Source: Corynebacterium cystitidis (GTDB lineage: Bacteria > Actinomycetota > Actinomycetes > Mycobacteriales > Mycobacteriaceae). From it: a stretch of DNA of 64,000 nucleotides. The notes beneath the pieces are model-generated. The model was not told the origin of the DNA. It saw only the letters and a list, made by a program, of their open reading frames with translations, and did not search any database. The position numbers and the translations under genes are program-made. Where the stretch lies: positions 1,426,001-1,490,000 of the forward strand of contig NZ_LT906473.1 in the NCBI RefSeq assembly GCF_900187295.1, given 5' to 3'. Below, piece by piece: positions 28,069 to 35,266 of the stretch (position 1 is its first letter; every line of letters begins with the position of its first letter).

Positions 28069-28284
28069 GTGCTTTCCGCCCTGGTTTCCCTGCTGGGTGC
28101 CGCCGTACTGTTTCTGGGCTGGTCGCAGTACAAGACAATGTGTCAATACCACACCTCTCTTGTAGTGGCAGTGGTTGGGTGGGCAGTGCTCATCGCAATG
28201 GTGATTCCTCAGCAAAAGACCACCATTGGCGGAGGCGTTTTCAATCTAATGTGGATCATCCTCCTGATCCTGATGTACATCTAG
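28069..28284 (+). CDS. Small hydrophobic membrane protein
   Basis: A 71-residue GTG-started reading frame with three hydrophobic spans (LSALVSLLGAAVLFLGW, TSLVVAVVGWAVLIAMVI and GGVFNLMWIILLILMYI) separated by short polar turns. There is no Shine-Dalgarno sequence before the GTG. The frame stays open upstream to 27988 without an ATG, while an ATG with gcgagg upstream at 27999 lies in another frame and encodes a further hydrophobic start, so a frameshift or mis-called start is possible. No family is recognised. Confidence 0.5.
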   Translation: MLSALVSLLGAAVLFLGWSQYKTMCQYHTSLVVAVVGWAVLIAMVIPQQKTTIGGGVFNLMWIILLILMYI

Positions 28285-28293
28285 TACCCGGTT

Positions 28294-28374
28294 GCTGCTT
28301 GTTGCCCCCTCCCCACGCCAGCTGCTTGTTGCCCCCTCCCCACGCCAGCTGCTTGTTGCCCCCTCCCCACGCCA
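28294..28374 (+). repeat. 27-bp tandem repeat x3
   Basis: Three exact head-to-tail copies of a C-rich 27-bp unit (gctgcttgttgcccc...acgcca) start 10 bases after the stop of the small membrane protein. The DNA is not clearly coding. The last copy abuts a long inverted repeat. Confidence 0.92.
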
Positions 28375-28462
28375 AAGGGAAGTAATCACACTTTGAGGTC
28401 TGTCACTTGTGCCCCATTTTTAGGCCAAACGGTAAAACCTCACGGTGTGATTACTTCCTTTT
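28374..28462. repeat. Long inverted repeat (26-bp arms, 37-nt loop)
   Basis: Bases 28374-28399 pair with 28437-28462: GGAAGTAATCACAC with GTGTGATTACTTCC and TGAGGT with ACCTCA. There is one true mismatch and there are two G-T pairs in 26 positions. Ends A-rich/T-rich. It could act as a bidirectional terminator or be a short MITE-like palindromic element. No other copy occurs in the window. Confidence 0.8.
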
Positions 28463-28534
28463 GCGGTAGAGGCAGTAGCGCGGTGGATATTAGCCGCAGC
28501 GCTAGCCGCCCAGCGCACCAGTTTCTGCATAACA

Positions 28535-28571
28535 AAAGGCGCGCATTCTTCTCACAAGAATGCGCGCCTTT
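28535..28571. terminator. Strong bidirectional terminator at the end of the DEAD helicase gene
   Basis: AAAGGCGCGCATTCTT and AAGAATGCGCGCCTTT form a perfect 16-bp stem with a 5-nt loop. On the helicase strand it is followed by TTTTGTTATG, and on the plus strand by TCTACT. Confidence 0.9.
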
Positions 28572-28610
28572 CTACTCGGGCCTATCCAGTTCAGCAGGGC
28601 CTAGCGGAAG

Positions 28611-30923
28611 TTAGTCGCGCCATCCGCCACGGCCACGGCGGTTATCGCGGCCTCGGAAGCCGCCACGTCCACCACGACCATCGCGATCACGTCGACCTCG
28701 GTAGCCACCACGGCCACCACGGCCACCGCCGCCACCACGGTTGTGGCCTGCGCCTCCACCAGCATCCTTTTCAATATGGATGAGCTGACCGGAGATACGA
28801 GTATCTCCCAGGCGATCCAGGACCGAGCCATCGAGATTCTTCGGCAACTCCACCAGCGTGTAATCCGCTGCGATGGTAATGCGACCGAAGTCCTTGGAGC
28901 TCAAGCCCCCTTCGTTGGCTAGCGCACCCACAATAGCGCCGGGACGCACGTGCTGGCGCTTACCCACTGCCAAGCGGTAGGTCTCAAAATCACCGTCGCG
29001 CTCAAAGCGGTCTCGTCCACGTCCACCACGGTCGCGGCGACCATCACGGTCCCACTTGTCGCGATCGCGTCGATCACGTTTCTGCTTTGGTGGTTCCTTC
29101 ATAAAGAACTCTTCGCCTGCTTGCGCCTGGGTAGCCAGGGCTGCTGCCACATCCTCCATCGGGATGTCATTGGCCTCAGAGTAGTCCTTGACTAGCTTGC
29201 GGAAGATATCCATTTCCTTAGATTCCAAGGACTCAGTGATGGAATCAGCGAATTTCGCCTTACGCGACTCGTTGACCTCGTCAACCGTCGGCAATTCCAT
29301 CTCTTCAATCTTCGCGTTGGTCACCCGTTCAATGGAACGCAGCATGCGGCGCTCGCGCGGGGTGACAAAGAGAATTGCCTCACCGGTACGCCCTGCACGG
29401 CCGGTTCGGCCAATGCGGTGCACGTAAGATTCAGTGTCGTTCGGAATGTCATAGTTGAACACGTGGCTAATGCGCTCCACATCCAAACCACGGGCAGCCA
29501 CGTCTGTTGCTACCAGGATGTCCAAGCGGCCGTCGCGCAGCTGGTCGACGGTGCGCTCGCGCTGCTGCTGGGCAATATCGCCGTTAATCGCAGCCGCAGA
29601 GAATCCGCGTGCACGCAGTTTTTCTGCCAGTTCCTCGGTTTCGTGTTTGGTGCGCACAAACACGATCATGGCCTCGAACTCGGTCACCTCGAGGATGCGG
29701 GTGATCGCGTCGAGCTTGTTGCGGTGCGCGGTGAACAGGTAGCGCTGGGTGATGTTGGTGTTGGTGCGCGTCTCACTTTTGACGGTCACCTCAGCCGGAT
29801 TACTCAGGTACTGCTTGGAGATGCGGCGAATTCCATTTGGCATGGTTGCCGAGAACAGTGCTACTTGCTTCTCTTCTGGGGTGTCTTCAAGAATGCGCTC
29901 GACATCCTCCTGGAAGCCCATGTTGAGCATTTCATCGGCCTCATCAAGCACCAAGAAGCGCAGGTTGGAGATATCCAGCGTACCCTTTTCCAGGTGGTCG
30001 ATGACACGCCCTGGCGTACCGACGATGACCTGCGCACCACGACGCAGGCCTGCCAGCTGTACGCCGTAAGCCTGCCCACCGTAGATGGGCAGCACCTGGA
30101 TTTTGCCTAGGTGGTCCGCGAAGGACTGGAAGCTGTCCGACACCTGGAGCGCCAGCTCGCGGGTTGGCGCCAGCACAAGTGCCTGCGGGTAGCGTTCCTT
30201 TGGATCAATTTGGCTCAGAACAGGAAGCGCAAAGGCAGCGGTTTTACCGGTACCAGTTTGCGCCAGGCCGACAACGTCGCGGCCTTCCATCAGCAGTGGA
30301 ATAGTCTCTGCCTGAATAGCGGAGGGCTGTTCGAAGCCCACCTTCTTCACGGCAGCCAGGACCTTCTCAGGCAGACCGAGGTTATCGAAACCGTGATCGG
30401 CTTCAGCAGCGTCGCCAGCATCGGCTTCAGCAGCGGCTTCGGCAGCGTTACCAGCATCGGCTTCAGCAGCGTCGCCAGCATCGGCTTCACCAGCGTTACC
30501 AGCATCGGCTTCACCAGCGTCGCCAGCATCGGCTTCACCAGCGTCGCCAGCATCGGCTTCACCAGCGTTACCAGCATCGGCTTCACCAGCGTTACCAGCA
30601 TCGGCTTCAGCAGCGTTACCAGCATCGGCTTCACCAGCGTTACCAGCATCGGCTTCAACAGCGTCGCCAGCATCGGCTTCAGCAGCGTTACCAGCCTGAT
30701 CGACGTGCTCTGTAGGTTCTTCGGTTGGTTCTTCATTGGCCGATTCCGCGTCTGCGGTTTCGGCGCCGGTATCCTCAGAGTTCGCCGCATCCCTGGTGTC
30801 TTCTTCAGTGGCGGAAGCAGTTTCCTGCTCTTCCACTACATCCTGCGGGTTATTCTGAGTTTCCGACTCAATAACAAAATCCGGCTCGTTGACGTCGCCG
30901 GTGACGTTTTCGGAAGTGCTCAT
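28611..30923 (-). CDS. deaD: DEAD-box RNA helicase (DeaD/CsdA-like) with N-terminal repeat domain
   Basis: About 770 residues. An acidic N-terminal region (~1-75) leads into ~12 copies of an 8-residue repeat EADAG(N/D)A(G/A). The helicase core follows, with Q-motif FEQPSAIQ, Walker A AQTGTGKT, DEAD in VLDEADEML (~330), SATMP and HRIGRTGRAGRTG. A DbpA-type RNA-binding domain (YRLAVGKRQHVRPGAIVGAL) and a Gly/Arg-rich RGG tail end the protein. Such helicases remodel RNA in ribosome assembly and the cold response. The repeat insertion is unusual. The start MSTSENV was chosen; an in-frame start 16 codons upstream exists. A strong terminator follows. Confidence 0.92.
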   Translation of the reverse strand: MSTSENVTGDVNEPDFVIESETQNNPQDVVEEQETASATEEDTRDAANSEDTGAETADAESANEEPTEEPTEHVDQAGNAAEADAGDAVEADAGNAGEADAGNAAEADAGNAGEADAGNAGEADAGDAGEADAGDAGEADAGNAGEADAGDAAEADAGNAAEAAAEADAGDAAEADHGFDNLGLPEKVLAAVKKVGFEQPSAIQAETIPLLMEGRDVVGLAQTGTGKTAAFALPVLSQIDPKERYPQALVLAPTRELALQVSDSFQSFADHLGKIQVLPIYGGQAYGVQLAGLRRGAQVIVGTPGRVIDHLEKGTLDISNLRFLVLDEADEMLNMGFQEDVERILEDTPEEKQVALFSATMPNGIRRISKQYLSNPAEVTVKSETRTNTNITQRYLFTAHRNKLDAITRILEVTEFEAMIVFVRTKHETEELAEKLRARGFSAAAINGDIAQQQRERTVDQLRDGRLDILVATDVAARGLDVERISHVFNYDIPNDTESYVHRIGRTGRAGRTGEAILFVTPRERRMLRSIERVTNAKIEEMELPTVDEVNESRKAKFADSITESLESKEMDIFRKLVKDYSEANDIPMEDVAAALATQAQAGEEFFMKEPPKQKRDRRDRDKWDRDGRRDRGGRGRDRFERDGDFETYRLAVGKRQHVRPGAIVGALANEGGLSSKDFGRITIAADYTLVELPKNLDGSVLDRLGDTRISGQLIHIEKDAGGGAGHNRGGGGGRGGRGGYRGRRDRDGRGGRGGFRGRDNRRGRGGWRD
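30394..30697 (-). repeat. 24-bp minisatellite (about 12 units) inside the DEAD helicase gene
   Basis: On the plus strand the unit is close to caccagcgttaccagcatcggctt. It encodes EADAGNAG-type octapeptides, with a partial unit (EAAA) interrupting. The unit is in frame, so changes in copy number would lengthen or shorten the acidic linker without breaking the gene. Confidence 0.93.
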
Positions 30924-31324
30924 TGCTAAGAACAGTACGCTATTGGTTGATTTTTCACCATTCGCCCACAAAGGGTTACCCCGATCTAGAAACTAACCAC
31001 GGAGGCGTGGCTTCAATCCTTGCTCGCATTAAATCTTAATTGACCTTTGGGTCTACGAGGTGTGGTGCTGGGCGTTTGGGCCTTAAACAGAGAAGCCGGT
31101 CCAACTGGCTCTGGTGCACCAGTTCTCCAGTTCCTCAGGAACATTTCAAGGCCGGTAAACCAGTATATTCCTCGGGCTATAGTGCGGGATGTCATTTGGT
31201 TGCCAATTTACCACTCACACTATGTGATGAGGACTATACCGGTTTGGGTTTTCTGTGAAGGACGAACCTTCGGAAGCAGTCTGCAGTTGCAGAAGTGCTG
31301 GCCTGTTGATGTTTCGCCACTGCC

Positions 31325-31349
31325 CCGCTGAGGGTGCCTAACTCAGCGG
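31325..31349. terminator. Hairpin downstream of the metal ABC transporter
   Basis: CCGCTGAG (31325-31332) and CTCAGCGG (31342-31349) form a perfect 8-bp stem. It lies about 115 bases after the last transporter gene, with no T run, so terminator function is only a possibility. Confidence 0.35.
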
Positions 31350-31356
31350 AAGGGCC

Positions 31357-31426
31357 GCTCACGGCTGCCTGCACTCGCTCACGGCTGCCTGCACTCGCTC
31401 ACGGCGGTCTGCACTCGCTCACGGCC
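31357..31426. repeat. 20-bp tandem repeat x3.5 (intergenic)
   Basis: The unit gctcacggctgcctgcactc occurs twice exactly, a third time with two changes (ggctgcc to ggcggtc) and then as a partial ten-base copy. It is non-coding and lies between the hairpin and the 3' end of the transporter operon. Confidence 0.9.
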
Positions 31427-31465
31427 ACAGTAGTCTGCAGCGCCAAGGATTATGTTGTTTCCTTT

Positions 31466-32326
31466 TTAAGACGCTGCACTTGCAGCCGGAACTGTACCGA
31501 TCCGTGTGTCCAATGAACGCTGCACTGGGCGAAGACGGCGCCAGATAATGGCCAGCAGAATCCCTGCTACGGCACTCATCACAATCGATCCGCCAGGTCG
31601 CACGTCGATGGTGTAAGAGACAGTCAGCCCTACCGTCATGTGGATTACGCCAAGGAGAACGGAAACAGCCATTGCTTGTAGGTAGCTGCGACACAAGATG
31701 AGAGCTGTGGCCACGGGAAGCACCATGAGGGAAACTACTAACAATGCGCCGACCACTTTGGAGGCTAACGCCACGGTGACGGCAGAGAGAACAGTAAAAA
31801 TCGAATTGATTAACCCCACATTGGTACCCGATAACCGGGCCAAGGTCGGATCAACGGAGACATCCAGGTAGCCACCATAAAACACCACCGACGCAGCAAC
31901 AACAAGGACGAAAACAATGGTGGTCAGCACTACGTCTAGGCTTGTGACGGCTGTGATAGAGCCGAACAGGTACGACTCGAAGGAGCGCCCCGATGGCGCA
32001 AGGTCCGACAAGATCACAGCTAAGCCGAGCCCGGCCGACAAAGTAACTGCTGTGGCAAGGTCACCGTATTGGGGCCACTTTCTCCTAATTAGTTCGATCA
32101 TGAACGCACCAATGACAGCGGCGATCATCGCGCCTATTACGGGGTTGAACCCAGCGATCAGGCCAATGGCAACACCGGCCAGCGAGGTGTGTGAAAGGGC
32201 ATCCGACATCATGGACGTGCGCCGGTTGACCATCACCACCCCGATCAGCGGGATGGCCACAGCCAGCATTAAGCCAACTAGGAATGTGCGGCGGACAAAC
32301 TCAAACTCGAGAAACAGCGTCAACAT
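31466..32326 (-). CDS. Metal ABC transporter permease (ZnuB/MntB family)
   Basis: A 286-residue ABC-3 family permease with about eight membrane spans and the family segments VNRRTSMMSDALSHTSLAGVAIG (~33-55) and LSGTNVG. These transporters import Zn, Mn or Fe; the sequence does not tell which. It overlaps the upstream ATPase gene by 26 bases, so translation is coupled. It is last in the minus-strand run ZinT-like protein, binding protein, ATPase, permease. Confidence 0.9.
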   Translation of the reverse strand: MLTLFLEFEFVRRTFLVGLMLAVAIPLIGVVMVNRRTSMMSDALSHTSLAGVAIGLIAGFNPVIGAMIAAVIGAFMIELIRRKWPQYGDLATAVTLSAGLGLAVILSDLAPSGRSFESYLFGSITAVTSLDVVLTTIVFVLVVAASVVFYGGYLDVSVDPTLARLSGTNVGLINSIFTVLSAVTVALASKVVGALLVVSLMVLPVATALILCRSYLQAMAVSVLLGVIHMTVGLTVSYTIDVRPGGSIVMSAVAGILLAIIWRRLRPVQRSLDTRIGTVPAASAAS

Positions 32327-33005
32327 GGCGCAGCTTCCCTCCCTCCATGGTGTAGGTTGCGGTGACGTCTAGGTGCTCGTTCATCGTGGCCACGTCATGG
32401 GTTACCACCAATACGGTCAATTCTTGGGTGGCAGTAAGTTCGCGTAGCAAATGCAGGAAACCAACTCGGCTTTCTTTATCCACCCCGGCGGTTGGCTCAT
32501 CCAAGACCACCAATTTCGGATCCGCTAACAGTGCGCGCGCAATCATCACGCGTTGCTGTAGTCCACCCGATAATTCGCCGAAAGGCACGTCCAAAATATG
32601 CCCGATGCCCATTTCTTCAAACTTTTCGCGGGTTTTTTCCAGGTGCTTGCGCCGCGGGATTTTCACCACGCCGAAGTCGCGCGCAAGCCCTTGGACTGCT
32701 AGTTCTTGAGAGGTGATGGGAAAGGAAATCTTGGCCATCACATTTGATTGCGGTACGTAGCCAACGTGGTGTAAATCGGCACTACCACGCACATCTTTCC
32801 CCAAAATCCGCAGGTCACCACCATCGCGTGGGAGTTGGCCGATCAGTACTTTGAGCAGCGTGGATTTGCCGCAGCCGTTTTCGCCGGTGAGCACAACGGT
32901 CTCGCCTTGGTAAACATCTAGGTCAACGCCTTTAAGCACCGGGAATCCCCCATAGCTAAAGGTGACGCTTCTAGTGTGCAGGATTTCTTGTCTGTCGTCC
33001 GTCAC
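32301..33005 (-). CDS. Metal ABC transporter ATP-binding protein (ZnuC/MntA family)
   Basis: A 234-residue ABC ATPase with Walker A TGENGCGKST (~39-48), the Q-loop VPQSN, signature ELSGGLQQRVMIARALL (~144), Walker B KLVVLDEPTAGVD and H-loop VTHD. The GTG start overlaps the TGA of the binding-protein gene in a GTGA tetranucleotide, with GGAAGGGAG upstream. It energises import of a divalent metal with the neighbouring permease and lipoprotein. Confidence 0.92.
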   Translation of the reverse strand: MTDDRQEILHTRSVTFSYGGFPVLKGVDLDVYQGETVVLTGENGCGKSTLLKVLIGQLPRDGGDLRILGKDVRGSADLHHVGYVPQSNVMAKISFPITSQELAVQGLARDFGVVKIPRRKHLEKTREKFEEMGIGHILDVPFGELSGGLQQRVMIARALLADPKLVVLDEPTAGVDKESRVGFLHLLRELTATQELTVLVVTHDVATMNEHLDVTATYTMEGGKLRHVDAVSRV

Positions 33006-34348
33006 GCTGGAGTACTCCCTTCCTGATCTGGTGAATAAATAGACTGGTTAAGGTTGCGCAAGTTCATTTCCAAATAGCCCACGTAGCCTTCGTCGTAAAG
33101 CCCATCGTTCGGGTCAACGATTTCCATGGATGCCAGTGGTAACGCTTCCACCCCGGCCTCATCGACGATCGTCGTTATGCCCGGATCTTCGTTGCCGAAC
33201 TCGTAGTACACCACCTCTAGGCCTGAGTTGCGGACGTGGCGCACTGTGTTGACCAGCGAGTACAGGCTTGGCGATTGGTTCGTCGTTAAGCCCTGTAAGC
33301 TCATCTGCTCCAAAGCAAAGTCGCGTGCTAGGTAGCCAAAGGCATTGTGGGAGACCACAAAGTCTCGCCTCGATGCGTCCTTGAATTTCTCTTTGTACTC
33401 GTTCTGCAGCCGAGTCAGTTCGCGAACCAGTCCGGAACGGTTTTTCTGGAAAGTGCGCTCTTGGTCTGGGAAGTGCTCCCTTAATGTGGATTCGATGGCG
33501 TTGCAGTAGCGTTTTGCGTTGATCACCGAAAGCCACGAGTGCGGGTCGAACGTGACAAAATCTGTGCCCGTGCTCGAGCCTTCAATCACAGGATCAAGTG
33601 GAATCTCCTGGTCATTGCTATCGACGATGCGGTAGCTCAAGATTTCCTGGGACACACGGTCGGCAGCGAAATACCACTGGGCGCTGCCTTCAGGAACAGT
33701 GAAACTGACCGTGCCGGACTCATGCCCCATGTCAATATCGAACACTTCGCCGTCTACTAGGTCAAAAGTTTCGCGCTGGGCGACCGGCACGCCCTGGGCG
33801 CCCATCACGTCGCGGCCTTTTTGCACAAGGTCATCTGTGGAAGTGCCTTCACTCGCGGTGAAAAACGCGGCGCGCATGTTGCGTTCGTGGGTATGCCCAA
33901 ACACAATGCGGTACTGCTCACCCGGTTTAAGGTCAACCGCGGCAAGGAATTGGAATTCGCCTAGTGCTGCGGCACCTTTGTAGGTGATCAGCTCCACGTA
34001 GTCGCTAAGTTGCAGGATGGGTAGGTCAGGGAAGTTGGCTTGGACTTGGGGCAGCCACGCCTCCATATTGGCCCCGTTGACAACGAGCAGGTCAGCGTCT
34101 GCCAAGGACCGGATTGCCTGGGGCGAAGGTTCCCACATGTGTGGGTCTTGCCCGTCTTCCATGAAGCTGCGTACCTGAACGCCATCGCCCGCAATGGTTT
34201 CCACCAGGCTGCGGATGGGGTAAAAGGAGGCGTACACCAGTGGCGCGTTGGGGTCAGGTGCAGGGGCTTGACGACGAGGGCTGCACCCCGTTAGCAACGC
34301 AGCCCCACCGACAGCGCAGAGGGCGAGAAAGTTTCGACGAGTAAGCAT
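33002..34348 (-). CDS. Metal-binding lipoprotein of the ABC transporter (ZnuA-like) with an inserted domain
   Basis: A cluster A-I binding protein of about 448 residues. The start MLTRRNFLALCAVGG gives a lipoprotein signal with lipobox LLTGC. The ZnuA N-lobe runs to about residue 130, with a likely metal His in DPHMWEPSP. Metal ligands continue after a ~130-residue insertion (~138-270) in FDPHSWLS, VVSHNAFGYLA and YYEFGNEDPG. The insertion looks beta-rich (RIVFGHTHERN, GHESGTVSFTVPEG) and sits where typical ZnuA proteins have a short His-rich loop. It explains the length, well above the usual ~310. An upstream in-frame start would lie inside a hairpin. Confidence 0.85.
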   Translation of the reverse strand: MLTRRNFLALCAVGGAALLTGCSPRRQAPAPDPNAPLVYASFYPIRSLVETIAGDGVQVRSFMEDGQDPHMWEPSPQAIRSLADADLLVVNGANMEAWLPQVQANFPDLPILQLSDYVELITYKGAAALGEFQFLAAVDLKPGEQYRIVFGHTHERNMRAAFFTASEGTSTDDLVQKGRDVMGAQGVPVAQRETFDLVDGEVFDIDMGHESGTVSFTVPEGSAQWYFAADRVSQEILSYRIVDSNDQEIPLDPVIEGSSTGTDFVTFDPHSWLSVINAKRYCNAIESTLREHFPDQERTFQKNRSGLVRELTRLQNEYKEKFKDASRRDFVVSHNAFGYLARDFALEQMSLQGLTTNQSPSLYSLVNTVRHVRNSGLEVVYYEFGNEDPGITTIVDEAGVEALPLASMEIVDPNDGLYDEGYVGYLEMNLRNLNQSIYSPDQEGSTPA

Positions 34349-34366
34349 AGTGCTTTTGACCTCAAA

Positions 34367-34393
34367 GTGGCCAGCGCTAATCACGCTGGCCAC
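34367..34393 (-). terminator. Intercistronic hairpin between the ZinT-like gene and the binding-protein gene
   Basis: GTGGCCAGCG (34367-34376) and CGCTGGCCAC (34384-34393) form a perfect 10-bp stem with a 7-nt loop in the 63-bp gap between the two genes. It may cause partial termination or protect the upstream mRNA, so that the lipoprotein is made in excess of the transporter. Confidence 0.55.
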
Positions 34394-34411
34394 GTTTAGT
34401 ACTGGTAGAAA

Positions 34412-35128
34412 TTAGTGATGGTGGTGGAACAGGGTCTCTGCAATCTGCTCGTCACTACCCTCACCTGGGGCGATGAAGGTTGGGTACCAGTGGTCGTCCG
34501 CGTTCATTGCTTCGTCTACCGAGTCGCCGTAGCGCATGTGGTAGTGTGCCAGAGTTTCTTCACCGTGGAGTGGCATCAGCAGCACATACTTGTGTGGCGC
34601 ACCCTCATCACCTTCAAAGACGAACCAGGTGAAGGTGTTTCCGTCATGCTCGTCTTCGATGGACTCGCTGAAGGTGTACTTGTATCCGTCTTCTGCAGAG
34701 CCTCCGGATACTTCCTCGATGGTGTCGAAGAATGCGATATGGTCTGCGTCAATCACCATGCCGGCGAAGTCTGTTTTGCGAGCCTCATCGACTTCTTCCA
34801 AGACTTCTTCGACAGATTCGCCGTGCTCTTTGGCGGCTTCTTCTGCAAATGGCTTCATCTCATCGGTCTTTGCCAGTGCCCCGAGGGAGACCCACTCGCC
34901 TTCCCAGTCCGCCAGGGTTGCCTTGGACTGCGTATCAGAGTCAGAGTCTGATTTGGTTTCGGACTCGGATGAAGCAGTGTCATCTGCTGCTGTGGTTGTG
35001 GTTACTGTTTCTTCAGCCGTCGTAGTAGCGCCGTCTGCGCCTTCTTCCGACTCAGCGCAGCCTGCTAGGACAAGTGCGCTTGCTGCAAGGACAGCAATCT
35101 GGACACGACGAGAGCGAGTAGAAAACAT
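34412..35128 (-). CDS. ZinT-domain metal-binding lipoprotein
   Basis: A 238-residue secreted protein. The signal peptide ends in lipobox VLAGC, followed by a Thr/Ser/Asp-rich linker (~27-72). The ZinT/YodA domain (~73-238) shows the family start WEGEWVSLGAL, the segment YTFSESIEDEHDGNTFTWFVFEG, the histidines LAHYHMRYG and the closing DDHWYPTFI. The chain ends with a natural HHHH. ZinT proteins bind zinc and deliver it to ZnuABC, fitting this operon. The ATG has a consensus GGAGG. A DtxR-type box lies 40-60 bases upstream. Confidence 0.88.
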   Translation of the reverse strand: MFSTRSRRVQIAVLAASALVLAGCAESEEGADGATTTAEETVTTTTAADDTASSESETKSDSDSDTQSKATLADWEGEWVSLGALAKTDEMKPFAEEAAKEHGESVEEVLEEVDEARKTDFAGMVIDADHIAFFDTIEEVSGGSAEDGYKYTFSESIEDEHDGNTFTWFVFEGDEGAPHKYVLLMPLHGEETLAHYHMRYGDSVDEAMNADDHWYPTFIAPGEGSDEQIAETLFHHHH

Positions 35129-35168
35129 CTATAGACCTCCAATGATTTACGATAACCACCCTATCTAT

Positions 35169-35187
35169 TCAGGGTAGCCTTACCTTA
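35169..35187 (-). promoter_or_regulatory. DtxR-like iron box upstream of the ZinT/metal transporter operon
   Basis: On the operon strand the 19 bases read TAAGGTAAGGCTACCCTGA. They match the corynebacterial DtxR consensus TTAGGTTAGGCTAACCTAA at 15 of 19 positions. A TAGGGT -10-like hexamer follows within 10 bases, so a bound repressor would block the promoter. Confidence 0.6.
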
Positions 35188-35266
35188 TCGCATACAATAA
35201 CACTTCCGGAAGCTTTGAGAGAGAAAATAGCCACGAATCACATTGTGTGCCCGGTATCATAGTTGC

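Larger units (their letters stand above)
30972..31465. other. 494-bp intergenic region without a supported gene
   Basis: The region lies upstream of the helicase gene and downstream of the metal transporter operon. Several short open frames occur on both strands (the longest is 94 codons), but none has a convincing ribosome site or family similarity. Two structured elements, a hairpin and a 20-bp tandem repeat, occupy the right-hand part and are listed separately. The left-hand 350 bases could hold the helicase promoter or an RNA, but nothing specific is seen. Confidence 0.5.

Noticed and set aside
30394..30697. CRISPR-like array
   Set aside because: The 24-bp units are contiguous with no spacers, in frame with the helicase, and no cas genes are present.
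30111..30929. 272-codon plus-strand frame with many Gly/Phe/Ser repeats
   Set aside because: It is the antisense of the EADAGNAG repeat array and helicase core of the DEAD-box gene.
31013..31331. 60-codon minus and 72- to 94-codon plus frames in the 494-bp gap
   Set aside because: They overlap each other on opposite strands, lack ribosome sites and match no family, so none can be supported.
34412..34425. HHHH C-terminus of the ZinT-like protein taken as a cloning tag
   Set aside because: It is only four histidines followed by a native stop and genomic sequence, and it fits a metal-binding lipoprotein.
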